Below the pieces are notes generated by a model. The model did no database searches. It saw only the letters and a list, made by a program, of their open reading frames with translations, and was not told the origin of the DNA. DNA of 64,000 nucleotides, taken from the NCBI GenBank assembly GCA_040752025.1, contig JBFMFR010000011.1:66740-130739 (forward strand). The letters run 5' to 3'. Below, piece after piece: positions 25,501 to 33,725 of this stretch. A program made the translations under genes and the position numbers. The stretch's first letter is position 1, and the number at the start of each line of letters is the position of its first letter. The DNA is from JBFMFR01 sp040752025. GTDB lineage: Bacteria; Chloroflexota; Anaerolineae; Anaerolineales; UBA4823.

Positions 25501-27983
25501 GGCGACCCTACCTGACCAACCCAAGCGGCTATTTACCCGGGCGCGGCGTGATTGAAGTAGGCGATACGCTGGTAGCTATGCTGCCAATCTCCCACACTGA
25601 AACCTATACACTGTACTACACGAATGCCATCACCAACGCCATTGGCCTGGAAGGGCACTCTGTGGAAGCCGCCGGCGTGCAGACCATCACGGTCTCCTCA
25701 CAGCATCCTCTGATGCTGTTCAACCTGGATATCTCCTTGCAGTGGGATGCGCGCAACGATACCCGCTTCCTGGAGCCCTTCAAATACAATCTACAGCGGG
25801 TTTCCGAGCTGCTCTACGATTGGAGCAACGGCCAGGCTGCCCTGGGTAAAATCACCATCTACCACAACCGCCAACACTGGAACGAGGCCCACATCCGCGT
25901 CTACGCCTCCAACCGTTTGCGCCCCAGCGCGGTGCAAGGCGGCATTGTCAGTGATGTGATCACTGACACCAACCCGGTGACTACCACCAACTTCGTCCCC
26001 GGCCAGGTGCACATGGGTGCAGTGTGGAACCGCTACGGCGAGCCTGGCAGCAACCTGGGCGAGGACTGGCCGCGCACCCTGGCGCACGAGCTGGGCCATT
26101 ACGCCCTGTTCCTGGACGACAACTACCTGGGCATGGATGCAAACGGCCAGATCATCCCGGTCAGCACCTGCACCGGGGCTATGGCCGATCCCTACCGCCA
26201 GGATTACCCCTACGACGAATTCCACGCGGACGCCGGCTGGATCCCGGACTGCGAGCAAACCCTCTCCAACCAGCTCAGCGGCCGCTCCGACTGGTCCACC
26301 ATCCAGGCGTTTTACCCCTGGCTGTCCAAGGCCTCTCTCAGCAGCGGCCCCACTCGCCTGCCGCTGCAGGTAACGCAGATCGTGGAAGTCTCGCCATCTA
26401 CCCCTCCGGCCGCTCTCGAAGATCCCACCTTCTACCTGATTTCAGAACTCAACCAGCGCGTCGAGCCCGGATCTGGGGCGCGCGCTTTCCTGTATCAGGA
26501 TAACTGGGCCATCGACCTGGGACGCGCTACCCTGGATCATGTCCTGGCGCGCGGCGCCCGGGTAGACGACCAGGTGTGCGTCTACGACCCTGAAGCACGA
26601 TTGGTCGGCTGCGAGACGGTCAAAGCCGGCGATGAACAAATCCTGATGGTGCACTTCCCAGACTGGCGGCCCGACCTGTGGGTCACCCCGGTGAATTCGA
26701 CCACCATCGGCCTGGAAATGTCCGGCGTGCCCCTGGGATTGTCGCTGAACGCCCGTCTCTACCCGCTCACCGGCCCGGCGGTCAGCACCATCTCCCTGAA
26801 TACCGCATACACCGGCACCTTCCACCTGGCTGACCCGCTCTTCGAAGGCTACGTGCGCGTCTGGGTTCAAGGCGCAGCCCAACCGGAAGAGATGATCGCC
26901 GATTTCACCGTGGGTGGAAACCCGGTCAACATGCGCGGCTCGAACGTCAACATGCGCGGCTCGAATGTCAATATGCGCGGCTCCAATGCCCCGGTGACCT
27001 CCTCCGACGGGCAGGTGATCCTGTTCGTGGATACGCGCAGCCTGACTGCCCACCAGTTCTACAGTTTGCAAGCCACCACCGAAGTGCCAGAACCCCTGCC
27101 CTGGGCCAGCGTGGTCGGGCGCGCCTACCGCCTGACGGCTTCGGAAGATGCCCCTGATCTGAACGGCGCTTCGATCAACTTCACCTACATGGGCGACGAA
27201 GTCCCCCTGGGCGGCGAGCCCTGGCTGAAGGTGTACTACTGGGATGGCAACGACTGGACGATGCTGCCCACCAACCTGGATCCTTATTACAACAACGCTT
27301 CCGCCCCCGCCCAGGGCGAAGGCGTCTACGTGCTGATGTCCAGCTTCGAAGTCAGCCTGTACGGCCCCGGCTGGAACCTGGTGGCCTACCCGCTGCAAGA
27401 CTCCCAGCCGGTGACCCAGGCGCTGCAATCCATTGAAGGCGACTACACGACGGTGTATGGCTACCGGGCCAGCGATACCATCGATCCCTGGGAGTTCTAT
27501 GATGTGAGTGTGCCCGACTGGGTCAACGACCTGGCCCTCCTGGAATACGGCCACGGCTACTGGATCAATGCCTCCGAGACGATCACCTGGTATCTCTCCC
27601 CGAAAACCAATTCTCTGGTGGAACCGGCCCAAAATGCCAGCTACATGCTGCCTTACCCGCCGAGCAGCTTCTACGGACAGGTGCATGGCTCGCCGCCTTT
27701 CTTCGAGCCAGTCGCAGGCATGCCGGTGACGGCCTGGATCGGCGACAAGTTGTGCGGGCAGAGCAGCGTTCAGGATGTTCCCGGCTACGGTTTGGCCTTC
27801 GTCATCGATGTGTTCGCCGAAGATAGCCTCGCTCATACCGGCTGTGGCCTGCCCGGCCGGGAAGTGCGCTTCAAAGTGGGTAGTGAAACCATGATCCCAC
27901 AGGCAACCTGGGATAACAGCCAGATCTGGGAATTGATCCTGAATGCCTCCTTGCGCTTCATCTTCCCGCTGGTCTACCATTAA
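22578..27983 (+). CDS. Giant secreted FG-GAP beta-propeller protein with metzincin-like motif
   Basis: The 1801-residue protein starts with an export signal (hydrophobic stretch about 11-33) and a good GGAGG site. Residues about 65-790 hold 14 FG-GAP/VCBS repeats of the type AWGDVDGDGDLDLAAGN, each with a calcium-binding DxDxDGxxD loop; 14 blades would make two seven-bladed propellers. At residues 1170-1180 the sequence HELGHYALFLD matches a metzincin-like HExxHxxxxxD zinc motif. An NMRGSN triplet repeat lies near 1450, then further beta-rich domains, ending in FIFPLVYH, a tail like that of other Chloroflexota secreted proteins. It is cotranslated with the cyclase (ATGA overlap). Likely an extracellular binding protein or peptidase; the conserved Gly of true metzincins is replaced by Leu, so activity is uncertain. 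Confidence 0.8.
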   Translation: MNTNRVRHTLQNLVIPLAGGILLAALVLFGAHSSATATAEAIMDETVRTSLQPASLNASLPQGLSPLPTSFTTDLDVTNAVAWGDMDGDGDLDLAIGNGNVCDPGCHGTANKVYLNEGGVIASTAAWTSNQKDDTKSLVWADIDADGDLDLVVGSTSQGALFYPPRVYRNDNGMLTKNAVWSSSVSAASSIALGDMTGDGYPELAAGCQIFINVGGTLNNSPSAWTPTDGCGGMSVAWGDMNGDGLLDLAVSGRGTDIKVYLNLGGTLETASTWTSTDGGAWSIAWADVDQDGDLDLAAGNNAVSVGVNKLYLNNGTTLSTSSDWTSGEAAWGARSVAWGDADGDGDLDLAAGGKSSPKIYINTGGTLESTPSWSATDQGEVASLAWADIDGDGDLDLAAGNSSNNRLYLNKGGQLLQSSAGWTSSDTINIGHSVAWGDMNGDGLLDLALGGAYQNRVYLNTGSRLQANAAWSSTYGLDRNTHSLAWGDVDGDGDLDLAAGDGPILQGSPPAWIGGQNHLYINQNGSLQAGPSWTSSDTATTYSVAWGDVDGDGDLDLAAGNGPRLIYGLPSVPDHNRVYLNVNGTLQTSAAWNSADTDDTESVAWGDVDGDGDLDLAAGNWFGPNKVYLNKGGVLQTSASWASNDADYTQAIAWGDIDNDGDLDLVAGNFWGPLKIYFNHGGTLEHVASWVSYDYNAARSIALGDVDGDGDLDLACGSSNDDSNAVYINEGGEMQRTAAWRSTDTTETYGVAWGDVNGDGLLDLAANNSGRAKVYLALRPAYPPYPGQAQTVFTELYGGPVQTFSNLVTALAPANFYASPAIHQSATIPISYTLSHPAGEEIRQVQAFYSPDGGGRWLPAVATSTTITTNLPTALGPVTHTHQIYYWDVFRSSFFGQSDNVVFRISALPSPKPVPNSAVNPFQWPFTSSQSYPFRVRGTQVRVISDTLPVEGALVMRIPSGQSVGGTPLSDPAGRPYLTNPSGYLPGRGVIEVGDTLVAMLPISHTETYTLYYTNAITNAIGLEGHSVEAAGVQTITVSSQHPLMLFNLDISLQWDARNDTRFLEPFKYNLQRVSELLYDWSNGQAALGKITIYHNRQHWNEAHIRVYASNRLRPSAVQGGIVSDVITDTNPVTTTNFVPGQVHMGAVWNRYGEPGSNLGEDWPRTLAHELGHYALFLDDNYLGMDANGQIIPVSTCTGAMADPYRQDYPYDEFHADAGWIPDCEQTLSNQLSGRSDWSTIQAFYPWLSKASLSSGPTRLPLQVTQIVEVSPSTPPAALEDPTFYLISELNQRVEPGSGARAFLYQDNWAIDLGRATLDHVLARGARVDDQVCVYDPEARLVGCETVKAGDEQILMVHFPDWRPDLWVTPVNSTTIGLEMSGVPLGLSLNARLYPLTGPAVSTISLNTAYTGTFHLADPLFEGYVRVWVQGAAQPEEMIADFTVGGNPVNMRGSNVNMRGSNVNMRGSNAPVTSSDGQVILFVDTRSLTAHQFYSLQATTEVPEPLPWASVVGRAYRLTASEDAPDLNGASINFTYMGDEVPLGGEPWLKVYYWDGNDWTMLPTNLDPYYNNASAPAQGEGVYVLMSSFEVSLYGPGWNLVAYPLQDSQPVTQALQSIEGDYTTVYGYRASDTIDPWEFYDVSVPDWVNDLALLEYGHGYWINASETITWYLSPKTNSLVEPAQNASYMLPYPPSSFYGQVHGSPPFFEPVAGMPVTAWIGDKLCGQSSVQDVPGYGLAFVIDVFAEDSLAHTGCGLPGREVRFKVGSETMIPQATWDNSQIWELILNASLRFIFPLVYH
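26925..26987 (+). repeat. Three tandem 21-bp units encoding VNMRGSN
   Basis: Three consecutive 21-bp copies (GTCAACATGCGCGGCTCGAA-type) sit inside the giant secreted protein and translate to repeated VNMRGSN. The copies differ only at a few positions, mostly synonymous, indicating recent duplication by slippage or selection on the peptide. Confidence 0.85.
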
Positions 27984-28010
27984 GCGAAGCTGTGGTATGA
28001 GTATCTTCGT

Positions 28011-30254
28011 ATGCATAATTTCCTGACCAACCTGTCGATCTTCGGGGATCTGGATGAAGCCGCTGTACAGGCGCTGGCGGCGGAACTGGAGGTACTCAAA
28101 TTGCCATCTGGAGGCGTTCTGTTTCACCAGGGCGACCCGGGCGACGCGCTGTACATCGTTGTCTCGGGCAAGCTGCGCCTGATCCAGAGCCAACCGAATG
28201 GCGTCGAGACCTGCCTGGATGAATTAGCTCCAGGGGCATGCGTCGGTGAAATGGCGCTGCTCACCGGCCGGCAGCGCATCGGCACCGTGATCGCCAGTGA
28301 AGAGACTGAACTGGCGCGCCTGTCTAAGGCCGCCTTCGAACGCCTTGCAGAAGATCACCCCTCTCTCCTGGTCGGGTTAGCCAGTCAATTGTCCCCACGC
28401 TTCCAGCGCGCCCAGGGCAGCCTGATCCTGACGCGCCTGTTCGGAGAATTAGACAAAGCCACCCTCAACGAATTGCAGTCAAACCTGGAATGGCTCCATC
28501 TCAACAGTGGTCAGGTACTCTTCCGCCAGGGCGACCCAGGCGAGGCCATGTATATCGTTGTCCAGGGCCGCCTGCGCTTTGCAGTGGAGGAGCCCGGAGG
28601 CAGGTCACGCATCCTGGGTGAAGTCGGTGCGGGTGAGAGCATCGGCGAATTTGCCCTTTTCGCCGAAAGCGGCTCTCCCGAGAGTTTGCGCAGCGCCACG
28701 GTGTATGCCACACGCCTGACGGATGTCATCACGATCACCCGCCCGGTCTTCGAGGGGCTGTTGTGCCAATATCCCCAACTGCTGCTTAGCCTCACCCGCC
28801 GGGTAATCCAGCGCCAGCGTCTGATCGTCCAATCCAGCCTGCCTGAGGTAAGGGCCCTGGCAATCAGCGTGATTCCAGTCCGGCCTGGGGCTCCTGTAGA
28901 TGCGTTTACCAGCCAACTGGCAAGCGCCCTGTCTGCCCTTGGATCGACCCTGTTGCTGAGCGCCAGCAGCTTCGAGCAGCTTTATGGAAAGCCCGGGAGT
29001 GCTCAAACGCCGCTCGATCACCCCGCCAGTGCGGTGATCCACGTCTGGCTGGATGAACACGAGCGCGAACAAAATTTCGTGATCTACCAGGCCGCGCCCG
29101 CCCTGGACGAATCCGGACAGATGAACCCCTGGACACACCGCTGCCTGGAAAATGCCGACGTGATTCTATTAGTCGGCGAAGCCAGCACCGATCCAACCAC
29201 CTCCCCTGTCGAAGCCGCCCTGCCAACCGCGCAAACGCGGGCGCGCCTGGAGCTGGCTTTGCTGCATGCGGACGATTGCCAGATGCCCCAAGGCACACAA
29301 ACCTGGTTAGCGGCGCGCCGTGCGGGCGCTTTCCCTGTACAGGCACACCACCACGTGCGCCTGGGAAACGCCAGCGATTTTCGTCGACTGGCGCGCCGGG
29401 TCAGCGGACGCCCGGTCGGGCTGGCCCTGTCCGGAGGCGGCGCCCGCGGGTGGGCGCATATCGGCGTTTTCCGGGCGCTGCAAGAAGCCAACCTGGAAGT
29501 CGATTGGGTTGCTGGCAGCAGCATGGGCGCCATCCTGGCTGCCTGTTTCGCCCTGGAATGGCCACTCGAACGCATCGACCAACTGGCTACCCGCTTCGCA
29601 AATCCCAAGCTGTTACTTGACTATACCCTCCCCTATACCGCCATCACTGCCACCCGGCGCGTCACCAGCTTGCTTCAGGAGTTGAGCGCCGGCATCAACG
29701 TCGAAGATACCTGGCGACCCTTCTTCTGTGTCTCATCCAACCTGACCAAAGCGGAGGAACGCTTGCACTTTAGCGGGCCCTTGTGGAAAGCCATACGCGC
29801 CAGTATGGCCTTCCCGGCCGTCTTTTCTCCGGTGCTGGATGAAGGCTGCATCTTAGCCGATGGAGGCGCGGTCAACAACCTGCCCATCGACCGTATGCGC
29901 CAGGTGTGCCCGACTGGCACCGTGATCGGCGTCGAACTGGTAACCGATGCTTCGGGCGGCAACTGTGTCCAGCAATATAATTTCGGCCCCAGCCTGTCAG
30001 GTTGGCAAGTTCTATTCTCACGCCTGAATCCATTCGCCCAGCCGATCAAAGCTCCAACGCTGCTCGAAATCGTAGCCAGCATCGTCGATAATAACAGCCG
30101 CCAGCGCCTGAACGAAGTCCGGCGTTTCGCTGATTTGCTGATCCAGGTGCCCGTCGATCAATATGGTTTGTTGGAATTCGATCAATATGCCGAGATCGCC
30201 GAGTTGGGCTATACGACCGCTAAGAAACAACTCGAGGGCTTCCGGCCCAGATAA
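28011..30254 (+). CDS. Patatin-like phospholipase with two N-terminal CNB domains
   Basis: The 747-residue protein has two CNB domains (about 1-125 and 130-262); the first has cassette VGEMALLTGRQRIGTV and the second an extended variant (IGEFALFAESGSP). A middle region of about 200 residues separates them from a C-terminal patatin domain with the oxyanion GGGARG near 476-481, the nucleophile S504 in GSSMG and D617 in ADGG, so the Ser-Asp dyad is intact. The layout resembles neuropathy-target-esterase lysophospholipases. The gene follows the giant secreted protein by 27 bases and ends the operon 23 bases before a terminator. Likely a membrane-phospholipid hydrolase controlled by cyclic nucleotide. 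Confidence 0.88.
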   Translation: MHNFLTNLSIFGDLDEAAVQALAAELEVLKLPSGGVLFHQGDPGDALYIVVSGKLRLIQSQPNGVETCLDELAPGACVGEMALLTGRQRIGTVIASEETELARLSKAAFERLAEDHPSLLVGLASQLSPRFQRAQGSLILTRLFGELDKATLNELQSNLEWLHLNSGQVLFRQGDPGEAMYIVVQGRLRFAVEEPGGRSRILGEVGAGESIGEFALFAESGSPESLRSATVYATRLTDVITITRPVFEGLLCQYPQLLLSLTRRVIQRQRLIVQSSLPEVRALAISVIPVRPGAPVDAFTSQLASALSALGSTLLLSASSFEQLYGKPGSAQTPLDHPASAVIHVWLDEHEREQNFVIYQAAPALDESGQMNPWTHRCLENADVILLVGEASTDPTTSPVEAALPTAQTRARLELALLHADDCQMPQGTQTWLAARRAGAFPVQAHHHVRLGNASDFRRLARRVSGRPVGLALSGGGARGWAHIGVFRALQEANLEVDWVAGSSMGAILAACFALEWPLERIDQLATRFANPKLLLDYTLPYTAITATRRVTSLLQELSAGINVEDTWRPFFCVSSNLTKAEERLHFSGPLWKAIRASMAFPAVFSPVLDEGCILADGGAVNNLPIDRMRQVCPTGTVIGVELVTDASGGNCVQQYNFGPSLSGWQVLFSRLNPFAQPIKAPTLLEIVASIVDNNSRQRLNEVRRFADLLIQVPVDQYGLLEFDQYAEIAELGYTTAKKQLEGFRPR

Positions 30255-30277
30255 AAACGATCCTCATCAGTCACGAT

Positions 30278-30315
30278 ACATCTCCCTGGCCTCGAGTCCG
30301 GGAGATGTTTTGTTT
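30278..30315 (+). terminator. Rho-independent terminator closing the cyclic-nucleotide operon
   Basis: ACATCTCCC at 30278-30286 pairs with GGGAGATGT at 30300-30308 across a 13-base loop and runs into TTTTGTTT. It lies 24 bases after the patatin gene and before the compatible-solute operon, so it separates the two units. Confidence 0.8.
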
Positions 30316-30341
30316 AGCCTGTTCCCAGGATGTATCGAGAT

Positions 30342-30372
30342 ATATATCCCATCTCTATACCCAGATATATAG
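30342..30372. promoter_or_regulatory. Putative regulator site upstream of the compatible-solute operon
   Basis: ATATATCC at 30342-30349 faces AGATATAT at 30363-30370, centres 21 bases apart (two helical turns). The right half lies in CTATACCCAGATATATAG (30355-30372), which recurs with two changes at 36552-36569 upstream of the receiver-like gene. The two copies suggest a common DNA-binding protein. Confidence 0.45.
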
Positions 30373-30419
30373 ACAAAATTTATAGAAACCTTTACAGTTT
30401 ACTTCTGGAGCTTTGATTA

Positions 30420-32210
30420 TTGAAGAAAATCCTCGAATCCCCCAGCCTGAATCTGCTGCGCAACCAGATCGACTTCACGCGCGTACCCTTCAGCGACCGT
30501 GGCTCGCGCCTGCTCGTGTTCCCAGAACCAGAAAAATCCCAGCTCTACATACGTCTGGCCGAGCGTCTGACCAGCATTGAAGCCGACATCGAGGCCTACT
30601 TACGCAGGCCACCCTTTATTCGTGGATTGTGTATCATTGATGGCGAAGGAAAAGCCCTGGAATATGAACTGACTTCATATCCACATGCGCTATATTTCAC
30701 CACCCGGCTGGGTGATTTCAGCCTGGCATTTCAGGATAACCATACCCTGGTATTCGGACTGCCTCCAGATAGCAGTCCCGCAGGTATCCAGTTTCACGTC
30801 TCTCCACAACTGTGGAAAGAAACCCCCCAGGGCGGCGAATTCAAATCCATCCGTGACCTGTCCTATACTACCAACAGCGAGCCGATACTCAACCGGATTA
30901 CCCCAGAAGGCGGCGGCTACAAGATCGATTTCATCGTCCGGCCCAACGAAGAAACCTCTATCGCCTTCTTCATTGGGAAAAGCTTGCCTGCCGCGCAAGA
31001 TCTGCTGCCGTTCTCAACAATTTGTGATCAAGCCGAACTGCGCTGGCAGGAATGGTTTGGCAAAGCACCTCCAGTCGCGGAACATTTCCGCCGCACTTAC
31101 ACATACGCCTGGTGGGTGATGGCCAATAACCTGGTGCGGCCTCTGGGCAGCATCGCCTATGAAGCCATGATGCCTTCCAAAGTCAATTACGTTGGCCTGT
31201 GGCTGTGGGACAGCGCCATGCACGCCCTGGCCTTCCGTCACGTGGATCCAGAACTGGCGCGTAACCAGATTCGAGTCATGCTGACCTGCCAACTACCAGA
31301 TGGCATGTTGCCAGACGCGGTTTACGATGAGGGCATCATCTCTGAAATCGATCACCCCATCCGCGCCGAGGTCACCAAACCACCCATACTGGCCTGGATG
31401 GTGCTCAAGCTGCACGAAACCGACCCCAACCTGGAATTCCTCCAGGAAGTCTATGTGCCGTTGGTGCGCTGGAATGCCTGGTGGTTCAGCATGAACGATG
31501 ATGATGTGGATGGGCTGGCGCAATACAACCATCCCTACTCTTCCGGCCTGGACAACAGCCCGCTGTGGGACGAGGGCATGCCGGTCGAGTCTCCGGACCT
31601 GAATACATACCTGTGCGTGCAGATGGGTTCTCTGGCATTGATCGCAGAAGCCTTGGGGATGCAAGCTGAAGCGTTGATGTGGCGACGGCGCTCCGCGGCT
31701 ATCGTTAGGCGCATGATCGATGATTTTTGGGACCCGCAGGCGGGCGTATTCCGCGCCACGCATGAAGACCAACCCATCCAGGTGATCACTCCGTTCAACC
31801 TGTACCCGCTGTGGACCGGACAGCTCCCCCACGATATCCGCACGCGCCTGATCGAACATCTCACAAATCCAGATGAATTCTGGGGGGACTTGGCCCTACC
31901 GACAGTGGCGCGCAATGATCCCCGCTACGACCCTGACACGATGTGGCGAGGGCCGATCTGGGCAAATATCAACTATTTCTTCATCGAGGCCCTGCGCCAA
32001 TTGGGCGAACACGGCCTGGCTCAAGAGCTTACCCAAAAAACCCTCGATTTGATCATTAACCATCCAGGGGTCTACGAATACTATAACGCCGAAACCGGCA
32101 CCCCTCCGACACTTGCTGCAGAAGCCTTCGGTTGGACAGCGGCTGTTTTCATCGACCTGGCAATCACCGCCAGCCGAGAAGCAACAGAAGCAGGATTGCC
32201 GCCAGATTAG
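30420..32210 (+). CDS. GH63/GH37-like glycoside hydrolase (MGH1-like)
   Basis: The 596-residue protein has the (alpha/alpha)6-barrel motifs of trehalase-like and GH63 enzymes: LWLWDSAMHALAF near residue 262, SSGLDNSPLWDEG near 377 and MWRGPIWANINYF near 508, with acidic residues in the places used for catalysis. GH63 members of this size include mannosylglycerate/glucosylglycerate hydrolases; GH37 members are trehalases. It starts with a TTG preceded by GGAG. It leads a four-gene operon with a GT20 synthase, a GT4 transferase and a HAD phosphatase, so it probably degrades the disaccharide-type solute that the others make. No signal peptide is seen. Exact substrate is undetermined. Confidence 0.8.
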   Translation: MKKILESPSLNLLRNQIDFTRVPFSDRGSRLLVFPEPEKSQLYIRLAERLTSIEADIEAYLRRPPFIRGLCIIDGEGKALEYELTSYPHALYFTTRLGDFSLAFQDNHTLVFGLPPDSSPAGIQFHVSPQLWKETPQGGEFKSIRDLSYTTNSEPILNRITPEGGGYKIDFIVRPNEETSIAFFIGKSLPAAQDLLPFSTICDQAELRWQEWFGKAPPVAEHFRRTYTYAWWVMANNLVRPLGSIAYEAMMPSKVNYVGLWLWDSAMHALAFRHVDPELARNQIRVMLTCQLPDGMLPDAVYDEGIISEIDHPIRAEVTKPPILAWMVLKLHETDPNLEFLQEVYVPLVRWNAWWFSMNDDDVDGLAQYNHPYSSGLDNSPLWDEGMPVESPDLNTYLCVQMGSLALIAEALGMQAEALMWRRRSAAIVRRMIDDFWDPQAGVFRATHEDQPIQVITPFNLYPLWTGQLPHDIRTRLIEHLTNPDEFWGDLALPTVARNDPRYDPDTMWRGPIWANINYFFIEALRQLGEHGLAQELTQKTLDLIINHPGVYEYYNAETGTPPTLAAEAFGWTAAVFIDLAITASREATEAGLPPD

Positions 32211-32233
32211 AAAATTACCCGGAGATCGCCATT

Positions 32234-33721
32234 ATGGCTGAATGTCTGCAAGAGAATCATGCTTTCAATCGCAATGTGATCATTGCCTCGAATCGGGGGC
32301 CAATCACATTCCTTCAAGATGCAGAAGGAGAGTTAGTTATCCAACGCGGGTCAGGTGGTTTGGTAACCGCCTTGCGCGGGATCGTCCACCAGGTCAATGC
32401 CACCTGGGTTTCATGCGCGCTAACCCCGCAAGATTCAGACTGGTCATCCGGCGCTATTCCCATCTCGGAAGGCAGTGATTCAATCAACCTGCGCTTCCTC
32501 TCGCCTTCTCATGAAAGCTATGAAGGCTATTACAACGTGATTGCCAATCCATTATTATGGTTCTTGCAGCACTCCATGTGGGACGTGCCGCGCGCTCCGA
32601 TAATCAATCGTGATACCTGGAAAGCCTGGGATCACGGCTATACGCAAGTCAACCGCTTGTTCGCTGAAGCCCTGGTCGATCTTTCAAGACAATCGAGTGG
32701 ATCAACTCTGGTGATGCTGCAAGATTATCACCTCTACCTGGTGCCAGGTTTCATACGCCAGATGCTGCCACGCCGCCAACGCCCGACGATCTTACAATTC
32801 ATTCACATCCCCTGGCCTGGACCAGAATATTGGGGCATCCTGCCTCCAACAATGCGCCAGGCGATCCTCAAAAGCCTGTGCGCAGTGGATGTTTTAGGGC
32901 TGCAGACCAGCGATGATGCGCTCAACTTTATCCGCACCTGTGAGACCTATCTGCCGCGCGCCAGCGTGAAATATCGCTACGGGCGCGTCTGGTATCGCAA
33001 CCACGCCACGCACGTGCGCGACTTTCCGATTTCCATTGATGTGCAGGCGCTGCGACAACTGGCCGACTCTCACCAGGTCAGCTCTTACCTGTCTGAAATC
33101 CAGGATATCGTTTCGGATCGCAAATTAATTTTACGCATCGACCGTATCGAACCCAGTAAAAACATCGTGCGTGGCTTTCAAGCCTTCGAGGAAATGCTCG
33201 ACCTGCACCCCGAATACATCGAAAAAGTTTCCTTCCTGGCCCTGCTGGTGCCCTCACGCATGGATGTACCCGAATACCGGGGCTACCTGGATGACTTAAT
33301 GGCCGCGGCGGGACGCATAAACGCCTGTTATGGTACACCTTCCTGGGAACCGGTGCGCGTGCTGGTAGGTGAAAACTATGCGCGCGCTGTGGCCGCGCTG
33401 ACCCAATACGATATCTTGCTGGTCAACTCGATCACCGATGGCATGAACCTGGTGGCCAAAGAAGGCCCAATGGTCAACCAACGCGATGGCGTATTGATTC
33501 TATCCGAGCGCACCGGCGCCCGGCAGCAGCTCGAAACAGGCGCCCTGGTTATTTCGCCCTGCGATATCTACGCCACTGCCGAGGCCATGCACCAGGCTCT
33601 CAATATGCCAGCGCAACGACGCCAGGAACTGGTTACTCGCCTGCGCTGGATCATCGAACGCAACGATATCTCGGCCTGGTTATGCCAGCAGATCGATGCA
33701 ATTGCCGAATTGGATCTGTAA
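32234..33721 (+). CDS. otsA: GT20 alpha,alpha-trehalose-phosphate synthase-like glycosyltransferase
   Basis: The 495-residue protein has the GT20 landmarks: IIASNRGPITF at the N terminus, GGLVTALRG, LQDYHLYLVPGF, and DGMNLVAKEG near residue 410 for the nucleotide sugar. The phosphate-binding segment reads RIEPSKNIVRGF where E. coli OtsA has RLDYSKG; the Arg and Lys are kept. It should transfer a glucosyl unit from a sugar nucleotide to a sugar phosphate. The ATG at 32234, with GGAG upstream, avoids a long overlap with the hydrolase gene. A GT4 gene and an OtsB-type phosphatase follow. The divergent loop makes a product other than trehalose-6-phosphate possible, so the symbol is tentative. Confidence 0.82.
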   Translation: MAECLQENHAFNRNVIIASNRGPITFLQDAEGELVIQRGSGGLVTALRGIVHQVNATWVSCALTPQDSDWSSGAIPISEGSDSINLRFLSPSHESYEGYYNVIANPLLWFLQHSMWDVPRAPIINRDTWKAWDHGYTQVNRLFAEALVDLSRQSSGSTLVMLQDYHLYLVPGFIRQMLPRRQRPTILQFIHIPWPGPEYWGILPPTMRQAILKSLCAVDVLGLQTSDDALNFIRTCETYLPRASVKYRYGRVWYRNHATHVRDFPISIDVQALRQLADSHQVSSYLSEIQDIVSDRKLILRIDRIEPSKNIVRGFQAFEEMLDLHPEYIEKVSFLALLVPSRMDVPEYRGYLDDLMAAAGRINACYGTPSWEPVRVLVGENYARAVAALTQYDILLVNSITDGMNLVAKEGPMVNQRDGVLILSERTGARQQLETGALVISPCDIYATAEAMHQALNMPAQRRQELVTRLRWIIERNDISAWLCQQIDAIAELDL

Positions 33722-33725
33722 TCTT

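Noticed and set aside
26442..28193. A 583-codon open frame on the minus strand
   Set aside because: It lies opposite the giant secreted protein and patatin gene start, shows no known motif and has the Gly/Val/His/Gln-rich composition typical of antisense frames in GC-rich genes.
10992..30254. Reading the cyclic-nucleotide operon as a Pycsar or CBASS defence locus
   Set aside because: The cyclase is a 1521-residue multidomain protein and not a short PycC or CD-NTase. Effectors are accompanied by a huge secreted protein and no other defence genes are nearby. Kept only as a remote alternative.
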